Source: Acanthaster planci (taxonomy: Eukaryota; Echinodermata; Asteroidea; Valvatida; Acanthasteridae). From it: a stretch of 64,000 nt of DNA. The DNA lies in NCBI RefSeq assembly GCF_001949145.1, contig NW_019091357.1:1-64000 (forward strand), written 5' to 3'. The translations under genes and the position numbers were made by a program. Positions within the stretch are counted from its first letter, which is position 1. Every line of letters begins with the position of its first letter. Positions 23,881-36,249 of this stretch are shown piece by piece. Under the pieces are notes generated by a model. That model did not search any database. It saw only the letters and a list, made by a program, of their open reading frames with translations, and was not told the origin of the DNA.

Positions 23881-26800
23881 ATGCCTGCCTTCAACTGCTT
23901 CATCGTCGCTCTTCCCGTTACCATGGTGTTCGTCGTTAGCACTGCATATGGTCAAGGTAAAGGGGACATGTCTTACATCCACTCTGTGTTTCTTCCATCA
24001 TTATGATTTGGTGTTGGCTTGATATACCGCTTTCATCCAATCATGGTTTAAATTCACAATTCTTTGTTAATTAAAGGTCAGCAGGGTTACAATGATATAC
24101 TTGCGTGAGCTCTCAAGATTATTTCCCTTAATGCATCTTTTGCATTCTCAGAGAAAAGCAGATTACAATCACAGACACTACAAATTAACATTTAAAAGTT
24201 ACACACCGCACTGAGTGAATAATTTGTGCCTTGTCATAATTTTGCATGTTCCAGAAATCAAAGAACTAGGTTTATTTTGTCTTGTGCTCCGTAGCATTTT
24301 ATTGTAAAAATATATTTGTCTGGATTTTGAAAATCCTTCTTTGAAGTTTTAATGACCAGAAGGGTGTCATGAGGGCATGTTTTTAAACTCAATATGTAAT
24401 ATGCAGCATTTGAGATTATGTGATAACCTCCTTTTTTATGACTTTTCCTTTAATCTTTGAAGACAAATTACTGATTTCATAATTGGAATTCTATCGCAAT
24501 ACGAAAGACGAATGCGCGCGATCTTCTCCACTGATTTAGAGTGGGAATAGGACATCTGCACTGAAACCAAAGGTCCCGAGTCACATTTTCTTGGAAGCAA
24601 TATGATTAAGTAATCCCGTTTTTTAAACGGCAGAGCAAACTATTGTGAAATGAGATTTAATAATTCTGTCAACAGTTCTGCATTCTTTCCTACTGCACAT
24701 GGTCTGCTGATTGTTTTTTCCGGTTAGAGCAAGCAGTAATATCGCTTTTTTTTCTTTTCTGTGCTGACTGTGTAACACGCCGGCGCTGAAGGTTCCCCAT
24801 TACCTATGTACAATGCAGATAACCTTTCATTTATTATCTACACGTTCTTCTCTATAGTTTTACCAGATTTGCTTTAAGCTCTTTACGAGTATATTTGTAC
24901 GTTACGTTTCCTTGGAAACGTACCAATGATACATCAGGGTTTCGCACTAAACATTTCGGGAACAATATCCATGCTTGTTTTCTGCATCGTTGCCCTATAC
25001 AATGAACAGATTCCAGTGAAAATCTGTGAAAGAATCAGGGGTCGACCTCCCCCCCCCTTGCTCTGGGACAAAAAAAGTAATCAAAAGGGCGAAATAATAA
25101 AAAGAATAACTACAGTAATTACACCAATACCATTGTAAACAATGCGTGTCATCTGATGTTTCATTATCGTTTCTAATCGTCCACAACAATAAGGCATTAA
25201 AAAATCTCCGGCCTGCCCCCCCCCCGAAAAATTCCTGGATCTGCGTAAAAAGCGTTTTATATAGCGGTCTGGAGATGTCCCACCATTCTAGTTTCAAAAA
25301 ACATTAAGACGTGTAATTCATAGCAGAATACTGAAGTAATTAACGAAATGCCTCAAACCGCGAGACGAACATGCTAAGTGAGAATTTCTATACGCTATGA
25401 TGGCCTTAGCAACGGACCAGCCGTAAACAACACAGAGGTACTGGAGTATTTATTTCTCCAACAAGCGCTTTTCTCCATCTCAATTGACCCAGAATGTCTG
25501 GTTAGCCTAATCAACACAAACCCTTCGTGTATTATTTTACGCAGCCTGCTATCACCGGGTGAGCGGTTACGAACCGCTCTGTCACGGTCACGAGACATCG
25601 CCCGCTACGGAGCTAAATTGCTATCATTTAAAGGTGTGGTACACGCCCATTTAATTGAGTCAACCACATGAAGCAATTAAGTGAACTGGTATGCTGGCTT
25701 ATTTAATTCCTTATACTCTGGTGAATATTCTATTGAACGTGCTATGATTGCTAAAATTTTACAGAAAGCGTAATGGGAAATAAGTGGAGTTTCGTTTTGA
25801 ATAGTTGTTCAGGCATGCTGTGTATAGAAAATTATTTCAAAGACTTCCATCGTTCCTTGCTGTAGTATTTAGGGACGCTCAAGTCGGTATCAGGCAAATT
25901 CTAGATGGGGATAGTAACACGACCTGTCAGACTTAAATCGAAACAGTTCCTATCTTTCACCATTTCTTTCAGTCTCATTGTCCTTCATGGACTAGTGGAC
26001 CAGCAACACGTTTTACTATGCTTTTCTAAATGTCTCTCCGAAACTAGCTTAATCAAGGGGCTACCTTTATGCTTATATCAAAGCACAAAAGAAACAATTA
26101 CTGTCAAACTGTCGAGTTGTGAGACAAGAATAATAAATAAAGAACGAATATATTTTGGTCAATGTAAAATATTGAATGCATAGTTGCTCAACGTATACAG
26201 GACCAAGTATATGGTGTTATTATCTAGGGCTAAGACCAGTGAAACCGAGAGTGAGGTTGAGCCTCAGTGCGGGGACTGTTCATGGAATGTATGTGCGATT
26301 CACTATTTCACTATAACTGATTACAAACAGAAAAATCTCCATGAAAAGTTTCATATGACGAAAGAGATGCAGAAAAGGGAGAATTTTCTATGATTTTCGT
26401 AAATACCTGTTGTTTGTCAAAATTTGGAGGATGTTGTTCTAAAATTCCTTTTTTTTAAATGCCGTACTTGCCGTAAATCAAGTCCAACATGTAACAATCA
26501 GTGCTGTCCAGTTCTCACGGCCATAATGTAAAATGTCATACATTTGGATATACATGCACACGTTTGTCAAAAACATATCTTTTCCGAAAATCTATAAATG
26601 AAATGTCATGGTTTCAATGTTCTAAATCTGTTCAGCTGCAAGTAGAAAGTAAAGGCTTTCGAGCCTGCTTACGGATTTAAAGCGATAAGTGTACACGCAT
26701 CCCCACTCCCCCCTCCCATTTCAAATTGCGGGATAATGTCATTATGGTATAAACTGTATATAATCTTATCCTATCTATACCTTTAAATGAAGTAGAATAA

Positions 26801-29800
26801 AAAGATGACAATTGCCATCTGGCGAGATTTGCCGAGAGTTGTCGAGCCTGGTCTTGAAAATAAAATTTACGGGAATCTTCAATGCAAAAAATCTGTGAAC
26901 CATTACTAGATGGTAGAGCCCTTTCCATCCCAATATTTGGATGTTTAATATTGTTCTGGAGATTCCCTTGATAAGAATTTTCCTTATCAAAACATGAATG
27001 GTAATAGACGTGATGTGCGTATGTTTTTTTGTTTTGTTTTGTTTTAATTTGCTTACAATTCTTCACCAACTTAAAGTACAGTATTAAAATTCTGTCGTAT
27101 TAACATGGCGAAGGTCACCAGCACTGAAAGTTATTCACCAATCTGAAAACTATTTTACAAAACATTCTCTCAGAATGATTCAAATATCTTCAAATGCATG
27201 ACGGGCAAAAGTGTTCAAAACACTCAACATTTTACTGAATCCCTACGAACACAGAAGAGGTTAACAGATACAGTACGGCTGGGTCTCATCTGTTTTATTT
27301 TTGTTTTAGACCGACCCACATCATACATCGTTTAATCGACCTATTTCACAGCACCAAGATCAATTTAATTAACACAGTGATTAGAAATGTCTTCAACCTT
27401 GGAAGACTGTAGTCTTCCTTACTGATTTGCTCCCTAAAGAAGGGGCCACTTGTAGTGAGGAAATTAATTTTTGTGGCCGTGAACCGCCTTTTCGCCTGAG
27501 GTGTCCATTGTAATGCTCATATGCAGACGATAGAGTACATATACAGCGATTTTCCTTCCTCCATGGTTAGATTACAATGATTCATCCTATACATAGGCCT
27601 AAGTTTCTCGAAACGCAAATTGAATATGGCTTGCACATAATGAACTGATTTAAAATAACAGCGATGTGCGATCTATGTCCTTTAATCATTTCAAACATTT
27701 GCAAAACAAGTTAACACAATAGTCGAAAAAATTATAAATTCTTTCATTTCTCTCCTTTTTAAACGTCCGTCATTAATATACGTCAATTGATGAGATACGC
27801 AAGTCATCTACCCTCATAAGCTCAGTTTACCCAACTGGAACAAATGACCACCAATGCTGGTACAATAAACATTGAGCCAAGATCCCGGCTAATGATAAAT
27901 GTAAACAAAAAATGTACAGGACGTGTATTAGTCTTTTGTCAAAAAATGCTGTGATTAGCGAGAGTAACGATACTTAATTACTTCCCGCTGAATATCACAA
28001 CGTAATAAGAAGGTGTGGTCCTTGACAAACTGAAATGTTGTGTGTCCGGATAAACGGAGAAAGGTAGGTTTAGTAAGTCTTGAAAAGGTTACAATGGAAA
28101 AAAAACTATTTTTCAGGCGAAGAAACGTTTCCGGTTTAACTGATGACTTGTCAATCAAAACCAAAGTCGTGCATTTTGTGCATCGGGCTTTCACTGTCAA
28201 ATTAATGAAGTTAATCGTGGACTGAACTGATCTCGTAAAAGCAAAGGTAACTCAAATTTTGGCGTGAAACTAGGATACCGTGTCTTGACTCTTTCAAAGT
28301 CTGAATGAACATTTTTTTAGATTCCTCTACGAAGATTAGACAGGGGAGCGAATGCATCATGAGTCAGATCTAAGTGAAACACTGCAGAAATCTCGGTCTC
28401 TACAGCGTTTGTTTCAATCACTGACGATTGCTCACATTTCTTCACGCAGATTCCCGCTACCTAGGCTGTTTCTTTGACTCTATCCCAAATCGAGTACTCC
28501 CAAATCTGACCTTTTGTGGTGATGTCATGGAATTATGCAACAACTACTGCAGTACTACAGTTCCCTACTGTCAGAGCTCTACAAACATGTCCGTAACAAC
28601 CTGTCTGGGCCTGTGTTCTGGCAAAGACTTCATTTTCGCAGGGGTTCAAGCTGGCACGCAGTGCTTCTGCGGCGATGGAACGGCTGCGTACGATATAAAT
28701 GGCGAGGAAGACAACGAGGACTATTGCAAGTCTAACTGCAGAGGAGACATAACTCAAAATTGTGGAAGCGACTTCCGAATGCGAGTCTACGAAATCGGTG
28801 AGCTATAATGATCGATAACAAGCTAGTATGAAGGGATGAGTCCGTCTTAGTTGACAACGGGTGGAAATATCTATAATTAAAAGCCAATGTCTAGACACTT
28901 ATGCGAATCAATTTCCGACAAGTACATTGCTTCATGAAGGTAATATTAGGCCCTATCAGTTTCTTGGCAATGATTGCCTTATAAGTATAAGAGTTGATCG
29001 CCAAAACTAAGCACTCAATCAAATGCGTGAACCCATGCGACTAGCGTATTTGAGTTTTCATGTATGCGCCTGTGCATTGTAAGTGTTCCCGTGAGCCATT
29101 TTTCGCAAGTCTTAACGTTACAGTGATTGAAATCTAGAAAGTCAGTAACTATTAATAAAAACTTCATCATTTGACAGGATGCCTGCCCATCGACGCACGA
29201 CCGCACACTACAGTCTTGCCGGCCAACGAGAACTTTTTTGAGGTTGGTCAGACTGTGAGTATTTCGTGTCAAAAAGATTTCTTCGCAACCGGTCCAGGCA
29301 ATCTGACGTGCCTGCCACTTGGAAGATGGGATCTTGCACCGCCATCTTGTCTCCCGAATGTTTGCAAGGCACCAGAGCCGCCACCGGGCACTGTCGACCA
29401 GGGAAATACAACCCAGGGTAGTTTGGAGTTCCGTGGAGGAGACACGCTGGCTTACAATTGTTCAGATTCAAACATCGCAGTTAGCATTAGCTGCATCAAG
29501 GGCGAATGGGTGGCAGACTCAATGTGTCCAGGTTAGCGGAAAGATGAGAACATGACAAAAAGGAGTTCACCTAAAAGATTTCTCAGAAGAAACGCCAAAG
29601 TTGTGCAAGAACACATTTCTTGTGAATAATTGAATCCAACAGAGCATGCAAATTTGGAGGAGTCACTTGAGAAACCTTGTTTCCACAATAAGGACCCATA
29701 TACAACGACGAGAGCATTAAACTGAATGTAGAGCGAAAGCAGTATGCAGGCGGTATGTTACTTTTACACACATGACGGAATCCCACGTTTAGTTCACAGA

Positions 29801-32800
29801 TTAGTGAACGTCCAGAAATAGTAGTAGCATCCATGGGAAGAATGGAATTCCTTATCGCCCAGAAGTTTGTTATTATTTGTCTGTTCATTAGCCCAAACGT
29901 GGCTACGATCGGGATTAACACGAACGTTTCTGACAAATAGAAGTCTATGAGCCGCAATTGCATGTCTGGATTTACCGCCGATATCACGATAAACTTCAGT
30001 TTATGTAAACTAAGTGAGAAGAAATCTTCTCAATATCTTAATTCCTAACATTAACAGCCCGTATATATGTATATTTAAGGTTTTTAGCTTGTTTTCAGAA
30101 GCTTTTATTTTTTATTTCTCGAATTTTCAATTCATTCTGCCTCATTCTTATTTCTTTGCAGGTACTCAACCAACCAGCGAGCCAACAACAATGATGACGT
30201 TCATGGTTACCGAAATGTTTGACGGTAAGAGTAGGAAGAGTTTGTATTTCCTTTTCTGAATTTTCAAGAACACTTATTAAAGAAATCATTTCTGTCTTTT
30301 GTTTACAGCATTATTTTAGTTATTGTGATATTATTCACGTACTTCTGCGTATTCTATCATGAACTGTTCGAGACGCGTCTTAGTTTGGGAAGAGTCCAGC
30401 TATTTTTTTTTTCAGAAAACTTATTCCATCAATTATGAACAGTAATTAAGCAAATTTTCAAATCGTCAATATTTGAGCTATGGTTTGCTTTCGCCAAATG
30501 CATGAAACCACTACAACAAACTGCCAACTGTGACCACGGAGGCATAAAAGTCAAATGAACGATAAAATTATTCAAATTCAAATTTCATATTGTGCAGCCT
30601 TGATGAGTTCAGTTCATCAGTACAGCAATTACATGGTGTGTTAGAGAGACATCAAAATCAATATTATTCTCTTATTTTTTGTTTTGTTTTAAGCATCATC
30701 TTTGAGTTCTGTGCCCGACCAGATGACTACAGATGAAGGTAGCATCTTCCTCGATTATACACTTGTGTTCTCGTGTCCTAGGTTAGAACCAACTGGTTTC
30801 AAATGACAGTGAGACCGAGAAGAGTTATTTTTCTAATTTTAGTTTTCTCGGCCATTTTGTAGGAACTGTCGCAGCATCTTCTTTTCATTGAAACATTATT
30901 TCTCCGCAGGCAATACATGCAATGTTATTTTAATTACAGATATTGCAAGTGTCAAACATTATAAAGTTTTTATAGAAAGATAGTTTGTCTTCAGAAATAT
31001 TTTGCAACCGATTAGGAAATTTAAGAATATAATAATGAATGTAGAACAGCATTGTTAAAAGCCTATTAAGAAAAATTCGCTACACTCAACTGACAACCGT
31101 AGCCAAGGAAATATAGAAGCCAAGCGGACAGAAAAGGATTTTAATAAAGCTTGCATTCTTGCTAATTTCCACAGACAACGGCGTTCATTTCCATCAAAAT
31201 GTGAACTTTCACTTCAAAATTTGTATATTTTCCCACCCCTGTAACATTTATGTCACGTCATATATTTTATATCACCCTTTTAAGCAACAGGACAAAACAG
31301 AACAAACGAGCTGTGGGCAACAAATTCAGGCAGTACAGGTAATTTGTCTTTTTTTCCAAAAGAAACAAGAGCAAGAAATGACAGTGCAATTTTTTCAGCA
31401 GACCTTTTTATATACTAAAAGATGAGAAAACGCATGTTCTTTCAACACATGTATCAGGGAGTTTTAAATCGTCAGTAATACCTCCGTTCAGAACTAATTT
31501 AGTGAATTTCATCACTTCTTCGATTTAGATATAAGAAGCAAAAAATAAACTACTCAAATTCATGCCTGTTTATAAAACGGCAGAGATGGTGTCCTTTGCT
31601 TGATCTTATAAAATAAATCATGCATTCATGTGCAGCCTTTCGTTATGTTGATGTCTTTATACAGAATTTGCGAGTTCAACTCAAGCAACGGTAATACATG
31701 TAGATGTCATGACAACACCTCTGGGGGATGTCACAACCTTGACATCGTCGGTCACATCTTCTCGAGAACGTAAGCTAAACCTATTTGACGCTGCAGGTGC
31801 AATGGAATTTACTTGATTTGCTTTGTGTGCAAAGTAACATTTATTACAAGTTAGTAGCTTATCTACATCAGTGCATGGTGCAGGCGAGAGTTCAATTAAA
31901 TACACGGTGAATGAGCCTGCGAAATTATAGAGGGCGCTTTGTTGCTGAGACTGGCTACTATCTGCATGTAAATAGCCCAATCAAGCCAGCAAGAATAAGG
32001 ACAATGCATGCAAGACACGAACAAACAAGGACAATGCCTTCACGCTTATCAATAATTATGTCAAACTGACTAACATTGATCCACAGATGGCGCCCCATTA
32101 TTTACCTCCTGCTAATCCATATAGCACAGTATGCTTGTATGTACAGTACATATGCAGATACCTACAAAGTTTAGTAAATGTAAAACGCTCGCTGTGTGCA
32201 TACCGAGCTTGACACACTAGCGATCGAAACTCAGATAATTGCACAGGGTCATTTGTTTGGAGGCAGCTATTATGAAAAATTCACGCCGTCGTCACTTGAA
32301 TGCGCAACACTCGTTAACGTCGTTTGTTCCTGACAGGCCGTTTGCAGAATTCAGCATTTTCCGGTAATTTTCATTGCCTGCATCTCTTCATGTAGTTCAA
32401 ATATATAAACAGCTGTAATTGGAACGTACTTTTTAATTTGTCATTTTTCTCTTTTTATTTTATTTTTAGAGACTGTACGCATGTTGTGGTTAATCATCAT
32501 TGTGGGTGCCGCCCTGTTTTTCTTTGTTGTTGTCTTGTTCATTGCTATCATCACAGTATGTAGAAAGTAAGTACATCTTTAAATGAATCAGCAATAAATA
32601 TCTATTCCCATTCATGACGATGACGTCCCGGTTGACCAAATAGATTATGTCCTCGTCTATTATCTATTGCAAGCGTTATGTAAACTTGTCTTTATGATCT
32701 GGAATGTCCCAGCACTATCCCCATGCTCAGATTAGTAATCATATTCGTTTGGACCGCCAAATTATTTGTTTTCATCTTCACAGCAACTAGTCCTGAAGAT

Positions 32801-34018
32801 ATTGCTGCCTTTTTTAAAGAAAAAATGTTTCTAATTTCTAATATAGCCTAAGCGGGATTTTCCCCGCTTAATCTCGTGCGCACAGGAAAACTTACGATTG
32901 TAAAATCTTTTTTACAGAGCACTTTGATTTTGAAATAGCAAAAACGATTTATTAGGCTTTTCTGAAGAAAAAGTGGGCAAAGCCAGAAAACCTGCGGGAA
33001 AAATGATCAAAATCGCACCCCTATACATTTCCAAAGGCCCAAAAGGCTATTTGTGCGCATGCGTGTATAATTATGAATTTATTANNNNNNNNNNNNNNNN
33101 NNNNNNNNNNNNNNNNNNNNNNNNNNNNNNNNNNNNNNNNNNNNNNNNNNNNNNNNNNNNNNNNNNNNNNNNNNNNNNNNNNNNNNNNNNNNNNNNNNNN
33201 NNNNNNNNNNNNNNNNNNNNNNNNNNNNNNNNNNNNNNNNNNNNNNNNNNNNNNNNNNNNNNNNNNNNNNNNNNNNNNNNNNNNNNNNNNNNNNNNNNNN
33301 NNNNNNNNNNNNNNNNNNNNNNNNNNNNNNNNNNNNNNNNNNNNNNNNNNNNNNNNNNNNNNNNNNNNNNNNNNNNNNNNNNNNNNNNNNNNNNNNNNNN
33401 NNNNNNNNNNNNNNNNNNNNNNNNNNNNNNNNNNNNNNNNNNNNNNNNNNNNNNNNNNNNNNNNNNNNNNNNNNNNNNNNNNNNNNNNNNNNNNNNNNNN
33501 NNNNNNNNNNNNNNNNNNNNNGTGAAAAGGTCTATCACGTGTACTTTATTTGCCACCTTCACCATGAAACCTTCCAATCGCATCATTTGAAAATATTTAC
33601 ACTTTGCAGGAAAGCTGAAAGAGATAAACCGATCAATTTCCAAAGAAATTCCGAATTTCCGAAAATCGAGGATATATCACAAGTAAACTATGCGTACGAG
33701 GGTGACAGTGAAGACCAGCCACACCAGAATGGTCGCCAAACAACCGGATCACCAATCAGAATCAGTACTTTGCACTCACAACGGGAGATCACGGTAAACA
33801 ATAATGATAACACCCATAACTATGCAAACCCTGTCGCCCCTGCCTACACCATTAACCATTCGGGAACTGTTCCAAATGAATGTTCACCAGCTACGCATAA
33901 CCATATCATTAACGCCGAGGCGAGAACTGGATCGTGGGTGGACTTACCTGATATTCCGGAACCAGACTACGATATGGCATCGAGGGAATCATATGTAGAA
34001 GTTGTGACAAAACTTTGA
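23881..34018 (+). CDS. receptor gene 3: WSC-CCP-CCP type I membrane protein with tyrosine-bearing tail
   Basis: Nine exons: 23881-23956, 28450-28797, 29178-29531, 30162-30224, 30694-30738, 31285-31338, 31665-31769, 32470-32566, 33610-34018. They join to 1551 nt (516 residues). Signal peptide, WSC ~26-141 (12 cysteines), then two CCP modules encoded by a single exon (142-259). Four small phase 1-1 exons (21, 15, 18 and 35 codons) form a Ser/Thr-rich stalk. The TM helix is at ~354-377 and the tail at 381-516. Tail tyrosines include NYAYEG (408/410), HNYANP (452), PAYTIN (460), PDYDMA (501) and ESYVEVV (509). The protein ends VTKL, again Thr-x-Leu. The 31285 exon start has an alternative acceptor 6 nt downstream. 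The intron before the tail exon contains the 437-base gap, so an extra exon could be hidden there. AATAAA is at 34878. Confidence 0.75.
33085..33521. other. assembly gap (437 N)
   Basis: A run of N in the last intron of gene 3. The long open frames spanning it exist only because N does not encode stops. Confidence 0.98.
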
Positions 34019-34432
34019 ATAATGTTCATCACAGTTGTCTGGGAGGTATCTTTTCACCTGGTTCCTTCCCCGGGCTGTGTCTCAACGCTGAGTTATTGTA
34101 CAGAGCATAAGTATAAAGAACATCAAATGTTTCAATTTATTCCAAGCACAAACTCAAGACGGAAGACTAGAGTTCAGATTTATGGAAGCAACAAACTTAA
34201 ATTGTTTTCCAGCATTTTGAGTAACCATTGCCAAGTTAATGTGAAACTTGTAGACTACCTTGTTTTCAACAAGTACAAGAACAAAATAACAAAATATTTT
34301 GTAAAGCAACTGCATATATAGGCCCTAGTTGAATTTAATAATGAAATTTTGTAACTATACTGACATTTGTGCATAATGTAAACTGTGTTATGAATCTAAG
34401 GATTACGTTTCGCTTTTGATAATAACAAGTTT

Positions 34433-34502
34433 TTAACCCTAACAGTCCCAAATCCTCGGATTTCAATATGATTTTACATACACCCTAGGGGGTTAGGGTT
34501 AA
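34433..34502. repeat. inverted telomere-like motifs in the 3' flank of gene 3
   Basis: TTAACCCTAAC (34433-34443) and its exact reverse complement GTTAGGGTTAA (34492-34502) flank 48 bases. Inside, AAATCC-TC-GGATTT is a further small palindrome. It is either a tiny inverted-repeat element or inserted telomeric DNA. Confidence 0.6.
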
Positions 34503-36249
34503 TGGACGATTTTCATTCGTTATCAAAGATACTGTGAACTTTTGAACTGTTGGCAAAGATTGCATCGTACATAGTTTGTTACTTGTTTTGTGCTATACAC
34601 TTTACTGTAATTTGACATTTGTGAAGGCGACGAGCAACTGATGTACTCTGAGCCATTCCGCTCCACGGCCTTAAAACTGAACAGTTACGAGAAAAACAAC
34701 ATACGCTTTATGCGAAATCAGCTTACAAACAACAAATGGTTATAACATTAATAAAATGGGCAAGGTGTAAGTTGCACATTTTTTTATTTTTTTAATGAAT
34801 CCTCGAAGAGCCGGAACTGTTAATAGAGTTTCCTTTCAAGGTACATGTGGATAGCACGCTTCTTTTCAATTTTTTTCAATAAACAATATTTAACACAAAA
34901 CATGTTTTGCCTCATGACGACATAAGTATAAGTTGGATAATAACTTGGAATAGGTCACCAAGCATTGATACTGGACGATCTTGAGCTTATCATGTCACTT
35001 TTGATGGGAGTTTTAGTAGATTTGAACGTTTTTACTTTGCTCTATTGTAGTTATTTTCAAGACTTCCTAATATTAAAATGTTCAATACACAAAGGTAATT
35101 TTTAAATAATTTTATGTGGAAATTATGACTTGATCCGTCAAATGGATGGAAGCGATATAACAGAAAGTCTTCAGAAATATTAAATGGTTAAATTGTATAG
35201 CTCAACTTACGAATTCAAATAGGATACTTCAAATCGGAAATAATGATAAAATATTCACGAAAACAGTAGCCACTTTTACACGTTGACAATTTGTAAAAAA
35301 ACACCTGTAGGTAGCAACATTTGTAAAACTACCTGTAGCAACGTTCCCCTTTGCATGATCTACAGAAGCAAAGTCAGATGAAGGAGATGATCTATCACAT
35401 TGCATTTATAGATGATTTGATGATTATTGAATTTATTTATGCTGACAATTATTTACCCTCCTTTTATATTTTGTTGTTTCGGTTCTTATGGATTAAATTA
35501 TATTTTCCACAAAATGAAAAACCAATAGATCAACAGGAGGAAAACTTTGAACGATACATTGTTGCTTCTTGATATCTTGGCAACAATTAACTTTACAAAC
35601 TATTAAATGTGAATATGAAAATTAAATTGTAAAGAATAAAGCTGTGCATGCATTTCATATGGTTCTGAATAAATCAGAAAAACAAGTCATTCGTCCAACA
35701 TGCTTCTTTAATCATAAGCACCAGTTGAAGAGCCCCTCCCCTTTGTCTACAAGGTGCATTGAATGCTCAAAATTTACTGTGAAACTGAAAGGAGTATGAA
35801 AATGTGTTTTCACTTAAAATCCCATCAGACAAATTTCATTGACAGTTTGGAAGCTTCAATATATAACCCAAATTGCGAGCAGTTAAATGTAACCTACATT
35901 CGTCTGCACACAATACCTACCGGCATACTAAAGTCAAGCATAACTAATGAGCTTGTGAAAAACAGAAAATGATAATTATGTCTAGGATCTTGACGTCTCC
36001 TTGCTTTGCACAACAGCATTTCTTGCCGACGCAAACATATTTTTGTGTCGTATTTTATGAGTGCGTCCCTCTGTCATAAGCGAGCCAGGCTTATGCAGTG
36101 TACATTGAACACTTAAATTGTACGGCGTACGACTTTATGTAGTGGTTTACATCGAGGCAATTAACACACGAGTTTATTGTGGCTACGACAGAACAAGGAT
36201 GCAGAACAGGCGTGCGAGCGTAGCGCAGGTCAGACACATCGTTCAAGCA
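34503..36249. other. intergenic region between genes 3 and 4
   Basis: AT-rich sequence with AATAAA at 34878. No recognisable gene or repeat family. The promoter of gene 4 should lie near its right end. Confidence 0.4.

Noticed and set aside
32973-33643. Long open frames on both strands across the N block
   Set aside because: They are open only because N carries no stop codons.
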